A stretch of DNA of 64,000 nucleotides, from positions 132,001 to 196,000 of the forward strand of contig NZ_JAUSZN010000001.1 of assembly GCF_030817595.1 (NCBI RefSeq). Direction: 5' to 3'. Source of the stretch: Neobacillus niacini. GTDB taxonomy: Bacteria; Bacillota; Bacilli; Bacillales; Cytobacillaceae. A program made the translations under genes and the position numbers. Of the stretch, positions 7,892 to 16,812 are shown in pieces (the stretch's first letter is position 1; each line of letters opens with the position of its first letter). The notes under the pieces were generated by a model. That model searched no databases. It was not told the origin of the DNA and saw only the letters and a list, made by a program, of their open reading frames with translations.

Positions 7892-8788
7892 TCAAAGATT
7901 TAAAAATTTCGCCTGAATTTCTTTTAAAAACATATCAGTAGCAGCGGAAAAAACCTGGTGCTTCTTCCAAACAATATTTAAACCTGATTCAAGTTTTGGC
8001 TCTAGTGGTCTAAAACAAAGGTTACTATCACTAGACGTATTTACTATTTTATCAAGGGTTATGGCATAACCAATGCCCTCATCCACCATAATTGCCGCAT
8101 TATAGGCAAGATTGTATGTCGTTACGACGTTTAATTTATCAAAATCTTCACCAAACCAATCCGCAAATTCATTTTTAGAAAATGTCTGTTTCATAGCCTG
8201 GCGTGAACAGATGAGCGGAACATTTAATAAATCCATTGCTTGAATGGAATATTTGAGAGCAAGTGGACTGTCTTTCCTCATAACAACGCCCCAAACATCC
8301 TTGGCAGGGATATTAATGTAATTGTATTTTGATAAATCAGCTGGTTGAATTAAAATACCAAAGTCAAGCAATCCCTTGTCAAGCCGTTCGGTGACATCGT
8401 CTTCGTTACCGCTGTAGAGGTGATACCGTATATTTGGATAACGTAACTGTAAATCTTTAACTACCCGTGCAATCTGTCGCATGGCATCGGTTTCACCACC
8501 ACCGATGTAAACATCCCCACTAATTGTTTCTTCCATGGAACTAAATTCTGACTCTAATTTATCGACCATATCAACGATTTCTTCTGCTCTCTTTCGCAGC
8601 AACATTCCTTCTTCAGTGAGGATGATACTGTGACTGCTGCGAATAAATAGCTTTTTTCCTAAGTCTTCTTCAAGATCTTTTAATTGTCTTGACAAGGTTG
8701 GTTGTGTAACATGCAAAAAATTAGCAGCAGCTGTAATGCTTCCTTCTCGTGCAACAGTAAGAAAATAGCGCAATACTCTAAATTCCAT
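7892..8788 (-). CDS. LysR-family transcriptional regulator
   Basis: A 298-residue LysR regulator. The N-terminal HTH (residues 1-60) reads FRVLRYFLTVAREGSITAAA then LHVTQPTLSRQLKDLE, a textbook LysR signature. The rest is the periplasmic-binding-like effector domain. AAAGGAGG lies eight bases before the ATG at 8788; seven extra residues are possible upstream but would bury that site. It diverges from an MFS transporter at 8999, and a LysR-like inverted repeat lies between them, so it most likely controls that transporter and possibly the SDR behind it. The inducer cannot be predicted. Confidence 0.92.
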   Translation of the reverse strand: MEFRVLRYFLTVAREGSITAAANFLHVTQPTLSRQLKDLEEDLGKKLFIRSSHSIILTEEGMLLRKRAEEIVDMVDKLESEFSSMEETISGDVYIGGGETDAMRQIARVVKDLQLRYPNIRYHLYSGNEDDVTERLDKGLLDFGILIQPADLSKYNYINIPAKDVWGVVMRKDSPLALKYSIQAMDLLNVPLICSRQAMKQTFSKNEFADWFGEDFDKLNVVTTYNLAYNAAIMVDEGIGYAITLDKIVNTSSDSNLCFRPLEPKLESGLNIVWKKHQVFSAATDMFLKEIQAKFLNL

Positions 8789-8853
8789 CAAACATTCCTC
8801 CTTTAACACGTTTTAGTATATACATTTGTAGATATACATATCAAGCATATCAT

Positions 8854-8881
8854 GATATAAGATATAAGTATTGGTTATATC
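8854..8881. promoter_or_regulatory. candidate LysR operator
   Basis: GATATAA (8854-8860) and TTATATC (8875-8881) form an inverted repeat with 14 bases between arms in the 210-base divergent region. Spacing and position suit LysR binding, but the AT-rich background makes chance repeats likely. Confidence 0.45.
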
Positions 8882-8998
8882 AAAAGAGCATAGCTAAAAT
8901 AAATAGTAACAACAACAGAAGAAAGATAATCTCGCAAGTATGAATTTACAGAGATGATTGAAAAGGTCGATTAAAAGCTGAAAATTGGAGTGGTTTTT

Positions 8999-10168
8999 TT
9001 GATAAAACGAAATAATTTATTGGTTTTTATATTAACGATCGGTGTTTTTGGCATCTTAAATACCGAAATGGGGGTTATTGGGATATTACCTGATATTGCT
9101 GATCACTTTGATGTCAGTGTATCAAAAGCAGGATGGCTGGTGAGTTTCTTTGCCCTGGTTGTTGCAGTGTCTGGCCCAACGATGCCTTTATTATTTTCAG
9201 GGATCAATCGGAAGAAGGTTATGTTACTGGTACTAGGTGTTTTTGTTTTGGGGAACATCGTATCCATATTTACGTCTAACTTTACCATTCTGTTATTAGC
9301 TCGTATCATACCAGCCTTTTTTCATCCCATTTATTGTTCGTTGGCTTTTTCAGTAGCTGCCGCGTCGGTAAGTAAAGAAGAAGCTCCGAAAGCTGTTTCT
9401 AAAGTATTTATTGGAGTTTCTGCCGGTATGGTAGTTGGTGTACCAGTGGCAAGCTTTATCGCTAGCGCAATTTCTTTACAAATGGCGATGGTCTTTTTTG
9501 CTGCTGTTAATGCTGTAGCATTCATTGCTACATTACTATTTGTACCATCTATGCCGGTTGAGGCAGGACTTGCCTACGGAACTCAATTATCGGTATTAAA
9601 AAAATCAATGACATGGATTTCCATCGTAACCGTCATTTTATTAAATTCTGCCGTATTTGGAGTTTATAGTTATCTTGCTGATTATCTGAAAACCGTTACG
9701 AATCTGTCTTCGAATTCTATTAGCTTACTATTATTCGTCTTTGGTGGAGCAAATATTATCGGAAATATTGTAGCAGGGAAATTATTAACTAAAAATGCGA
9801 AGAAATCTGTCGTATCCTATCCTTTTGTATTAGGGGCAGTGTATATCCTATTATTTTTCACAGGACAGTTTACCGTACCTATGGCCATCATTACGTTATT
9901 TTGGGGAGTGTTGGCGGGAATTGGGGGCAATATCACTCAGTATTGGATTATGTCTGCAGCACCTGAAGCACCTGATTTTGCGAATGGATTATTTCTAACA
10001 GCGGCTAACTTAGGAACAACCTTTGGGGCTGCAGTCGGCGGATTCATTATATCGGATATGGGTACACAATACGTTGTGTTAGTGGGGATACTATCATTGA
10101 TACTAGGTTTAGTAACTATTTTGCTAAGAAATTATATGTATAGTTCTACAAAACAGCTCTCCACATAA
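8999..10168 (+). CDS. MFS transporter, DHA1/AraJ-like
   Basis: A 389-residue major facilitator with 12 predicted helices. It opens with FGILNTEMGVIGILPDIADH, where the T-E-x-x-x-x-G-I-L-P motif is typical of AraJ/YdhP-type DHA1 exporters, and has the GINRKKVM loop between helices 2 and 3. Such proteins usually export drugs, sugars or arabinose-like compounds. TTG 8999 is the start because TTGGAG ends eight bases upstream; the in-frame GTG at 8990 overlaps that site. It is divergent from the LysR gene and 63 bases upstream of an SDR that may be co-transcribed. Confidence 0.87.
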   Translation: MIKRNNLLVFILTIGVFGILNTEMGVIGILPDIADHFDVSVSKAGWLVSFFALVVAVSGPTMPLLFSGINRKKVMLLVLGVFVLGNIVSIFTSNFTILLLARIIPAFFHPIYCSLAFSVAAASVSKEEAPKAVSKVFIGVSAGMVVGVPVASFIASAISLQMAMVFFAAVNAVAFIATLLFVPSMPVEAGLAYGTQLSVLKKSMTWISIVTVILLNSAVFGVYSYLADYLKTVTNLSSNSISLLLFVFGGANIIGNIVAGKLLTKNAKKSVVSYPFVLGAVYILLFFTGQFTVPMAIITLFWGVLAGIGGNITQYWIMSAAPEAPDFANGLFLTAANLGTTFGAAVGGFIISDMGTQYVVLVGILSLILGLVTILLRNYMYSSTKQLST

Positions 10169-10231
10169 GGAGTATCTCTTTTAGAATTTTTAAATGCTGC
10201 TCAATCTTAGAACGAAAAATGGAGGATTTAT

Positions 10232-10939
10232 ATGTCACAGGATAAACAAGTTGCACTTGTCACCGGCGGGAATCGAGGAATTGGATATGAGTTGGTCAAA
10301 CAATTGGCGTTGAAAGGTTTTAAGGTCATTTTGGCAAGTCGGGATCCAGAGATGGGTCAGGAAGCTGCGCAAAGACTTATGGATACAAATCTTGACGTTT
10401 CTTTTGTCGAGATGGATGTAGTTAGTCAAGAAAGCATAAGGCAAGCTGCCATTACAATAAATAAGCGTTTTGGAAGATTAGACGTATTGATAAATAATGC
10501 AGGCGTGTATTTAGATAAGAATCAAAAGTTATTGGCTATGGATCCTGGCATTCTAGAGAAAACAATGGCTACTAATTTCTTCGGTGTTTACCATGTGATC
10601 CGTTCCTTTATTCCCCTCATGGAAATACAGGGCTACGGGAGAATTATTACTATTTCCTCAGAATATGGGGCGATGAGTGAATTGACCTATCCAGGAGTAG
10701 GCGCTTATAAGTTATCTAAATTTGCCCTAAATGGATTGACTCGACTAGTAGCTGCAGAAGTCAATGGTGATATCAAAATAAATGCAGTCGATCCGGGATG
10801 GGTGAGCTCAGATATGGGTGGACCATCGGCTCCAATAACTCCTAAGCAAGCTGCTGAGTCTATCGTTTCGTTAGCGACGATAGGACCTGAAGGACCCAAT
10901 GGGGCATTCTTTAGAGATGGGAAACGAATCGATTGGTAA
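10232..10939 (+). CDS. SDR-family oxidoreductase
   Basis: A classical short-chain dehydrogenase/reductase of 235 residues using NAD(P)H. The dinucleotide motif TGGNRGIG is at 11-18, NNAG at about 87-90, the catalytic Ser in TISSEYG and the catalytic pair YKLSK. The segment DPGWVSSDMGG is typical of carbonyl-reductase-like members. GGAGGATTTAT precedes ATG 10232. It lies downstream of the MFS gene with no terminator between them. Substrate unknown; a carbonyl-detoxifying role is plausible. Confidence 0.88.
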   Translation: MSQDKQVALVTGGNRGIGYELVKQLALKGFKVILASRDPEMGQEAAQRLMDTNLDVSFVEMDVVSQESIRQAAITINKRFGRLDVLINNAGVYLDKNQKLLAMDPGILEKTMATNFFGVYHVIRSFIPLMEIQGYGRIITISSEYGAMSELTYPGVGAYKLSKFALNGLTRLVAAEVNGDIKINAVDPGWVSSDMGGPSAPITPKQAAESIVSLATIGPEGPNGAFFRDGKRIDW

Positions 10940-11252
10940 TACCTTATTGAAAAAAGGGTTAGCATGAAAAGAAGTTCGAAGTAAACACAAGTCAACACAC
11001 GGTATCGTTCCTTTAAACGTTGGAATTATTAATGGTAAGGCCAGTGGAATATTTTTAAACTACTCTCCACGCCACGTCCGGCAGTGGTGATTACTTAATA
11101 GCTTGTGAGATTAATAAAACTGCCAATCGTGTGTCATTTCCTTTTCCATCGGGAAATGTACATTATTTTATTCATTACAAAGGTACATGAAAAAAATTTT
11201 CCGAGAACAGCTGAAAATGAGCCTTTTTAATAGTGGGAGAGGAGAAAACAGT
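10940..11252. other. intergenic stretch with a weak hairpin
   Basis: No gene is supported. CATTTCC (11135-11141) pairs with GGAAATG (11152-11158) and is followed by T/A-rich DNA, a possible weak terminator of the upstream genes. A short in-frame extension from 11187 overlaps the next gene but lacks a ribosome site. Confidence 0.4.
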
Positions 11253-12017
11253 ATGAAAAAAAGATTATTTCATTCATTTACATTGTTGCTAGCCCTCATC
11301 CTTACTGCATGCAGTAACAATGATAATGAATCTTTGGAAACTTCCCAACAGGGTCAAGAGGATACTTCTCAACAGAATCAAGAATACGCTGAGATTGGAT
11401 CTGGGGCTCACCTTGTTAAATTCCCTGAAGACCTTGAAGAGGGAATTGTGTTTGCCACTTACGATCGAGGAGATATTCATGAAAACATCTATGTAAATAG
11501 TAGGGAAGCAATTGAAGCAGTGCAAAACGGAGGGGAGCTACCGAGTGGTACTGTTATCACTCTCGAAGGATTTCGTGATGAAGAGCTTGAGCATTATTTA
11601 GTGATGGAAAAGCGGACGGGCTGGGGTTCTCAGTACTCGCCTGAGGAGCGTACTGGGGAATGGGAATTCCAGGCTTTTACTCCTGACAGAGAAGTTATGG
11701 AAGATGGTATCGGTGGCCGAGCGATTGGACGATGCTATACCTGTCACGCAAATCAGGAAAGGGATCAATATATGAACTCGATGGATCAAATGAAAGAGTT
11801 TGATATAGAAGAGATTTCACAATCAAAGAGCAGCAGTATAGAAACCCCAATCGCAGCTATCCCTGCAGACCACTGGAAAGTAAGTGAGATATTTGCTGGG
11901 ATGAAAGATTCAAAGAATGAGAATAAAAAAGAAAGCAATGAAATAGAAGGTCAGGAAAAAGTAGATATCATTCAGGACATTCTTTGGAAGATCTATTTAC
12001 AGCAATTTAATAGTTGA
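11253..12017 (+). CDS. cytochrome P460-family lipoprotein
   Basis: A 254-residue secreted lipoprotein. The signal peptide ends in the lipobox LILTAC, so Cys is the lipid anchor. After a Ser/Gln/Asn-rich linker comes a cytochrome P460 domain at about residues 45-185: IYVNSREAIEAVQNGG, SGTVITLEGF, GEWEFQAFTPD and the c-type haem motif CYTCH. P460 proteins oxidise hydroxylamine or handle NO in other bacteria; the haem-crosslinking Lys cannot be assigned by eye. A 60-residue hydrophilic tail follows the domain. GGAGAGGAG lies before the ATG at 11253. Next downstream are a DUF4405 cytochrome b-like membrane protein and a second lipoprotein, suggesting a surface electron-transfer group. Confidence 0.82.
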   Translation: MKKRLFHSFTLLLALILTACSNNDNESLETSQQGQEDTSQQNQEYAEIGSGAHLVKFPEDLEEGIVFATYDRGDIHENIYVNSREAIEAVQNGGELPSGTVITLEGFRDEELEHYLVMEKRTGWGSQYSPEERTGEWEFQAFTPDREVMEDGIGGRAIGRCYTCHANQERDQYMNSMDQMKEFDIEEISQSKSSSIETPIAAIPADHWKVSEIFAGMKDSKNENKKESNEIEGQEKVDIIQDILWKIYLQQFNS

Positions 12018-12101
12018 TGGATGTGTGAGATAAAAAGAAATTTGCTGCCCGCTAAGGAAACATCCCAATATTAAATTAGGATAGAAAGAGAGGAATGTGC
12101 G

Positions 12102-12800
12102 TTGAATCATAAGATATTATTCAGGCTTGTCAATGATCTTGTTATGACATTTCTAATGTTAATTGCAATGGCTTACTATATTACCGGAAATATGGTCCAT
12201 GAAGTGGTTGGAGTTGTGGTGCTTTTCCTATTTATCGTCCATAACTTTTTAAATCGACGTTGGTATAGAGCAATTTTAAAGGGAAAGCACAATATACGGC
12301 GGATTTTGCAAATTGGAATCAATCTGCTTTTTCTAGTCACCATGATTGTGATGATCGTAAGTGCTCTGTTCATTTCCAGTGAGTTATTTCCCTTTATTTC
12401 TATTGATAATGATATGATGCTACGGCAAATACATGTACAGACTGCCTATTGGGGATTTATCATCATGACTGTTCATATTGGATTATCATGGGAAATGATT
12501 CTCAATTCACTTCGTAGGATGACGGGAATAACCAGTACTAATCGTATTCGTACCATTGCGTTGCGTATTTTGGCGGTATTAATTGTTGCCTATGGGGTGC
12601 GATCTTCCTTCGAGGGAGAAATGGGTTCTAAACTATTCGTTTACAATCCATTTGGTTGGTCATCTGTTGATTCAACTATAAGATTTTTAATTGACCACCT
12701 ATCTATCATGGGAATCTATGTTTGTGGGACACATTATACGTTGAAATTTATTCACAAGCAGGGAAAAAGAGTAGAAAAACAGTCTGATATCGCTTTATAA
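12102..12800 (+). CDS. DUF4405 (flavinylation-associated cytochrome-like) membrane protein
   Basis: A 232-residue protein with about five to six transmembrane helices and His residues positioned in helices (MVHEVVGVVVLFLFIVHNFL, RQIHVQTAYW, MTVHIGLSW). These fit the DUF4405/FAC family, cytochrome b-like proteins often found with extracytoplasmic redox proteins. Start is TTG 12102 after AGAGAGGAATGTGCG. It lies 84 bases behind the P460 lipoprotein and 60 before the cyclophilin-like lipoprotein; no terminator separates them. Electron transfer between membrane quinones and the P460 protein is an inference from context. Confidence 0.75.
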   Translation: MNHKILFRLVNDLVMTFLMLIAMAYYITGNMVHEVVGVVVLFLFIVHNFLNRRWYRAILKGKHNIRRILQIGINLLFLVTMIVMIVSALFISSELFPFISIDNDMMLRQIHVQTAYWGFIIMTVHIGLSWEMILNSLRRMTGITSTNRIRTIALRILAVLIVAYGVRSSFEGEMGSKLFVYNPFGWSSVDSTIRFLIDHLSIMGIYVCGTHYTLKFIHKQGKRVEKQSDIAL

Positions 12801-12860
12801 GAGAAGCAAATCATATGAATTATGGCAGTTCCAATTCATATTGAGTCTGGAGATGTTTTG

Positions 12861-13424
12861 ATGGGAAGAGAGTTTATATTGTCACTAATATATTCATTGA
12901 TAATTTTAATGTTTCTAACAGCTTGCGGAAGTAATAATAATACAGAAAAAAACAATGTTGATGATACTGCAAACAAAAATTCAAATGAGGAACAAATAAT
13001 TAGTGAACCGCACAAGCAGAATATCCAGGATTCGGTTATTGATAATGAAGGTGATGCTTTTATGGAAGATGTTAAAGTAAAATTGACGTTTAACAACGAG
13101 GTAGCAATCGTGAATATGTATGATAATCCAACAAGCAGAGATTTTTTATCACAACTGCCGTTAACAATAACGTTAGGAGATTATGCTGGAACTGAAAAAA
13201 TTAGTTACCTTTCAAAAAAACTTTCTACTGAAGAAGCGCCATCAGGCAGCGATCCTTCGGTTGGAGATTTCGCCTATTATGCTCCTTGGGGGAATTTAGC
13301 TATATATTATAAAGATTTCGGGTTTTCAAACGGACTTATTACATTAGGGAAAATTGAATCAGGACTAGAAAATCTAGAAACAATGAAGGACAATTTTACT
13401 GTTCACGTTGAAAAAGTTGATTAA
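12861..13424 (+). CDS. cyclophilin-like-fold lipoprotein
   Basis: A 187-residue lipoprotein: hydrophobic signal then lipobox FLTAC, an Asn/Glu-rich linker, and a C-terminal domain at about 75-187. That domain has LTFNNEVAIVNMYDNPTSRD, LPLTITLGDYAGTEKI and GDFAYYAPWGNLAIYYKDFG. These match the cyclophilin-like (DUF369/MTH1 187-type) fold seen in small Firmicute proteins; catalytic prolyl isomerase activity is not implied. ATG 12861 is preceded by TCTGGAGATG. It completes the three-gene extracytoplasmic group that starts at 11253. Confidence 0.75.
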   Translation: MGREFILSLIYSLIILMFLTACGSNNNTEKNNVDDTANKNSNEEQIISEPHKQNIQDSVIDNEGDAFMEDVKVKLTFNNEVAIVNMYDNPTSRDFLSQLPLTITLGDYAGTEKISYLSKKLSTEEAPSGSDPSVGDFAYYAPWGNLAIYYKDFGFSNGLITLGKIESGLENLETMKDNFTVHVEKVD

Positions 13425-13533
13425 AAATAGAAATTAGGAACCTAACGCACCGAATCACTGGAGGTTACATTTTCGTCAGTAAATAACGTTAAGATGTATC
13501 TGTAAAAACTCCGATATGAATCTTCCGAGATAA

Positions 13534-13570
13534 AAACCCTGAGTCCTATATAGATATGGACTCAGGGTTT
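13534..13570 (-). terminator. terminator of the TetR gene
   Basis: AAACCCTGAGTCC (13534-13546) pairs perfectly with GGACTCAGGGTTT (13558-13570). On the minus strand it is followed by TT then A. On the plus strand the following TTTAATTCTTT could also stop the upstream lipoprotein genes, so it may act both ways. Confidence 0.85.
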
Positions 13571-13593
13571 AATTCTTTAGGAACTTTGATAGA

Positions 13594-14148
13594 TTACTCA
13601 AAATTCCTATCTAACAATGCCCCCGTTTGTTCAGCCATGACATGTGCTGACAAAGGCATTTCATTCTTGAACCACCATTCTACTGACCCAACGACAGCTG
13701 AGCCAAAAAATTGAAGAATAACTTCTTCATTTAATCCGTTGTTTTTTTCCACTGCTATATCCACTTCAGCTTTAAACTCTTCGATAACTAAATCAAGAAA
13801 ACGACTACGAAAATATGGTGCCCCTTTACTCGCTAACATCGTTGAAAAAAATAAATAGTTATGCTCAAAGTATTCGTACCACACATAATTACCTTCTTGA
13901 AATGTCATCTCAGATGCCGATTGGCATAGTTCTCTTAGATTCTCTATATGTTCTTCAATCATCTTATCCATGAGGTCATATTTATCCGTGTAATGAAGAT
14001 AAATGGTTCCTCGATTAACGTCTGCTCTGTCCGCAATATCCTGTATGGTAATGTCGTCAAAACTTTTTTCAGACATCAGCTCCGTTACAGCATTTTTTAT
14101 CGCTACTTGGCTTTTGGCTATTCTTCTATCTACTTTAGGCATTTTCAT
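13594..14148 (-). CDS. TetR/AcrR-family regulator
   Basis: A 184-residue TetR regulator. The N-terminal HTH is clear: FDDITIQDIADRADVNRGTI followed by YLHYTDKYDLM. The C-terminal ~120 residues form the helical ligand domain, of the DUF4265/TetR_C-type with Phe-rich segments. Start ATG 14148 follows AGGAAG. It diverges from a CMD-domain gene at 14358, and two TTGATT/AATCAA palindromes lie in the gap, so it probably represses that gene, the aldo/keto reductase and the cupin behind it. Confidence 0.9.
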   Translation of the reverse strand: MKMPKVDRRIAKSQVAIKNAVTELMSEKSFDDITIQDIADRADVNRGTIYLHYTDKYDLMDKMIEEHIENLRELCQSASEMTFQEGNYVWYEYFEHNYLFFSTMLASKGAPYFRSRFLDLVIEEFKAEVDIAVEKNNGLNEEVILQFFGSAVVGSVEWWFKNEMPLSAHVMAEQTGALLDRNFE

Positions 14149-14183
14149 TCACCAATCTTCCTAAAAATAATCAACAATTTTAA

Positions 14184-14203
14184 TTGATTTGTTCAGTAAT
14201 CAA
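14184..14203. promoter_or_regulatory. candidate TetR operator 1
   Basis: TTGATTtgttcagtAATCAA is an inverted repeat with 6-bp arms and an 8-base gap just upstream of the TetR start. It shares half-sites with the second repeat at 14262. Confidence 0.55.
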
Positions 14204-14261
14204 CGAATTGCGTTAATTTAACCATTGAAAGTATGAAGGACTTTTTTATAATTATAAACAG

Positions 14262-14280
14262 TTGTTGATTAATCAATCAA
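14262..14280. promoter_or_regulatory. candidate TetR operator 2
   Basis: The core TTGATTAATCAA (14265-14276) is a perfect 12-bp palindrome within TTGTTGATTAATCAATCAA, placed upstream of the CMD gene. It reuses the TTGATT/AATCAA half-sites of operator 1. Confidence 0.6.
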
Positions 14281-14357
14281 TATTAATTTTTAAAGCAACA
14301 TGTTTAGCTAACTTTTGGATACTAATAGCAGATTTACTTCAAATAGGAGGCTTATTA

Positions 14358-15113
14358 ATGGACCGTGTTGAGAAGAGCAAGGAAAAATACAAACAGCTAT
14401 TTGGTGAGAGCGTACCAGCCTCATATGCTACCGATCCTGATTTTCAGGACATTCTTAGCAACTTCATTTTTGGGGAAGTTTTTTATCAAGGTAATCTTGA
14501 TGACAAACAACGCGAGCTTATTACTCTGGTTGTGCTTGCCACGAATCAGACGTTACCACAGCTTAAGGCACATGTAGGTGCTGCGCTGAACGTCGGGCTC
14601 ACACCGGTAGAAATCAAAGAGGCGGTTTACCAGTGTGCTCCATACATTGGATTTCCTAAAACCTTAAACGCCATCAATGAACTTAATGAAGTTTTCAAAG
14701 CAAAGAATATCGCTTTACCACTAGAAAGCCAAAAGACGGTAGATGAAGATAGTCGTTTTGAGAAAGGACTTGCAACTCAAGTCGAGATTTTTGGTGATGT
14801 TATTTCAAAAATGCGTGAGGCTGCCCCAGCAAATCAAAAGCATATCCAGGATTATCTTTCTGCGTTTTGTTTCGGAGACTTTTACACTCGTGGCGCACTT
14901 GATTTGAAATCAAGAGAGTTGTTGACACTTTGTATTATCAGTGCACTTGGCGGTTGTGAAAGCCAAGTAAAGTCACATGTTCTGGGTAACAAAAATGTGG
15001 GGAACGACAAAGAAACGTTGATTTCCGCCATCACCCACTGCCTTCCATATATAGGCTTTCCGAGAACACTTAACGCATTAGCTTGTGTCAATGAAATTAT
15101 TCCTGAAAATTAA
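14358..15113 (+). CDS. carboxymuconolactone decarboxylase (CMD)-family protein, two-domain
   Basis: A 251-residue protein made of two CMD/AhpD-like helical repeats. Each carries a matching core: DDKQRELITLVVLATNQTLP with LKAHVGAALNVG in the first, and DLKSRELLTLCIISALGGCE with VKSHVLGNKNVG in the second. Each ends with the same YIGFP-K/R-TLNA motif. Only the second repeat keeps a Cys near the usual redox position, so a thiol peroxidase role is doubtful. AGGAGG precedes ATG 14358. It leads a probable operon with an aldo/keto reductase and a cupin, a common Firmicute combination of unknown substrate, likely repressed by the divergent TetR. Confidence 0.85.
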   Translation: MDRVEKSKEKYKQLFGESVPASYATDPDFQDILSNFIFGEVFYQGNLDDKQRELITLVVLATNQTLPQLKAHVGAALNVGLTPVEIKEAVYQCAPYIGFPKTLNAINELNEVFKAKNIALPLESQKTVDEDSRFEKGLATQVEIFGDVISKMREAAPANQKHIQDYLSAFCFGDFYTRGALDLKSRELLTLCIISALGGCESQVKSHVLGNKNVGNDKETLISAITHCLPYIGFPRTLNALACVNEIIPEN

Positions 15114-15132
15114 AGGCAAAGGAGACAAAAGC

Positions 15133-15996
15133 ATGTTTAACGAAACTTACAAATTATCAAATGGTGTAGAAATTCCAAAATTAGGTCTTGGTACCTAGCT
15201 GCTTGACGATGCTCAGGCAGCACAGGCAGTGCGTGATGCAGTATCTATCGGATATCGTCATATTGATACAGCTCAGGCTTATATGAATGAAGCTGGTGTA
15301 GGCGAAGGAATCCGTTCCTGCGGTGTCGCAAGAGAGGATCTTTTTATTACGACAAAGGTTGCTGCAGAAGCAAAGACCTATGATGCAGTTACGCAGTCCA
15401 TTAATGAGTCTTTAGCAAAGATGGGACTGGATTACATTGACCTTCTGATAATACACAGCCCACAGCCTTGGACGGAGTTCCGTGAGGAGAACCGTTACTT
15501 CGAGGAAAACAAAGAAGTATGGAGAGCAATGGAGGATGCTTATAAGACAGGCAAAGTAAAGGCAATCGGTCTTTCTAACTTCCTTCAGGATGATGTAGAG
15601 AATATTCTTGCAAACTGTGAGATAAAGCCAATGGTAAATCAGATATTGGCACATGTGAGCAATACTCCTTTGGAACTAATTGAATTCTGCCAGAAGAATG
15701 ACATCCTGGTCGAAGCATATTCACCAATTGCACACGGTGCAGTTCTCGATAATGTAGAGGTTAAGGTAATAGCCGATAAGTATGGAGTATCTGTTGCTCA
15801 GCTTTGCCTACGTTATGATATCCAGCTAGGTCTTGTAGTAATTCCTAAGACGGCAAATCCAGAACACATGAGAAACAATTCAGAGCTTGATTTTGTTATC
15901 AGCGATGCAGATATGGACACTTTAAAGAATGTAGAGCAAATCCAGAATTATGGTGAGCATAGCTTCTTCCCGGTATTTGGCGGGAAATTAAAATAA
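15133..15996 (+). pseudogene. aldo/keto reductase with an in-frame amber codon
   Basis: The frame from ATG 15133 (AGGAGACAAAAGC upstream) encodes a complete ~287-residue aldo/keto reductase except for TAG at 15196-15198. The stop falls where the family has Trp in LGLGTW, so one G-to-A change in TGG explains it. The catalytic tetrad is intact: Asp and Tyr in HIDTAQAY, Lys in ITTKV, His in LIIHSP. The NADPH-binding IPKTANPEH is also present. An internal restart at GTG 15229 would lose the first beta strand and most likely yields no active enzyme. It sits between the CMD and cupin genes. Confidence 0.85.
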
Positions 15997-16043
15997 TAGG
16001 TAATGAATGGGAACTTTTTATATTTTTATTGGAGGAATTATAT

Positions 16044-16454
16044 ATGGCGAAATATGAAGAAGTAAAAAATGGCGTTATTTTCCCAGTGGGCGAAAAAAAT
16101 GAAGCATATGCACAATTTTTTGTGGGACAAAGTTATCTTAAAGGATTAGTTTCTGATCCTAACGTTAGTGTTGGTGTTGGGAATGTGACCTTTGAACCGG
16201 GATGCCGGAATAACTGGCATATCCATCGTGATGGATTTCAAATATTATTAGTAACTGGTGGCGAAGGTTGGTACCAAGAAGAAGGAAAACCTGCACAATT
16301 TTTAAAAGCCGGTGATGTTATTGTGACTCATGATGGTGTAAAACACTGGCATGGCGCTGCAAAAGACAGCTGGTTTGAACATATCGCAATCACTGCAGGT
16401 ACTCCTGAATGGTTGGAACCAGTATCAGATGAGGAATATAACGAAGTAAAATAA
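16044..16454 (+). CDS. cupin-domain protein
   Basis: A 136-residue single-domain cupin. Motif 1 is NNWHIHRDGFQILLVTGGEG, giving two His and a Gln (in place of the commoner Glu) as metal ligands, and motif 2 is GDVIVTHDGVKHWHGA with the final His. GGAGGAATTATAT precedes ATG 16044. It is the last gene of the CMD/aldo-keto reductase group, 47 bases after the reductase stop, and ends before a terminator. Members beside CMD genes are thought to act as isomerases or oxidoreductases; the substrate is unknown. Confidence 0.85.
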   Translation: MAKYEEVKNGVIFPVGEKNEAYAQFFVGQSYLKGLVSDPNVSVGVGNVTFEPGCRNNWHIHRDGFQILLVTGGEGWYQEEGKPAQFLKAGDVIVTHDGVKHWHGAAKDSWFEHIAITAGTPEWLEPVSDEEYNEVK

Positions 16455-16554
16455 TAGTTGAATTAAAAACAATGCTGTAGAGGTTATACCCTTATACCAT
16501 TATTTGATATGCTGGCTAACCAATATCACCATCTTTATCAATCTGATAAGTCTT

Positions 16555-16583
16555 AAACTGGTCTATATCCGACCAGTTTTTTA
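16555..16583 (+). terminator. terminator after the cupin gene
   Basis: AAACTGGTC pairs with GACCAGTTT across a 7-base loop and is followed by TTTTA. It lies 100 bases after the cupin stop. Confidence 0.85.
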
Positions 16584-16657
16584 TTTTTAAGAAGAGTATC
16601 ATTTACATATAAGTTTTTGCATACTATTTTTGAATTTGTACATAGGAGGAAATCTTA

Positions 16658-16690
16658 ATGGCAAAGAAAGGTTTTAAGTATAATCAATAG
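16658..16690 (+). pseudogene. ten-codon transposase-like start fragment
   Basis: TAGGAGGAAATCTTA precedes ATG and the ten codons MAKKGFKYNQ, then TAG. The M-A-K-K-G-x-K-F/Y opening resembles IS3-type OrfA starts. It may be the scar of a lost element or a dead gene start. The following hairpin closes the unit. Confidence 0.3.
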
Positions 16691-16700
16691 TCATGATCCT

Positions 16701-16735
16701 AAAGCATTTTCCAGTGATGAGAAATGCTTTTTTAT
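16701..16735 (+). terminator. rho-independent terminator
   Basis: AAAGCATTT (16701-16709) pairs with AAATGCTTT (16722-16730), followed by TTT and A/T-rich DNA. It lies immediately after the ten-codon remnant. Confidence 0.8.
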
Positions 16736-16812
16736 TAGATCTATATTTAGAAGGATTTTTTTAACAACAGTGTGAAGATTCGCAATAATTCACAATTTTA
16801 CACCACATCAAT

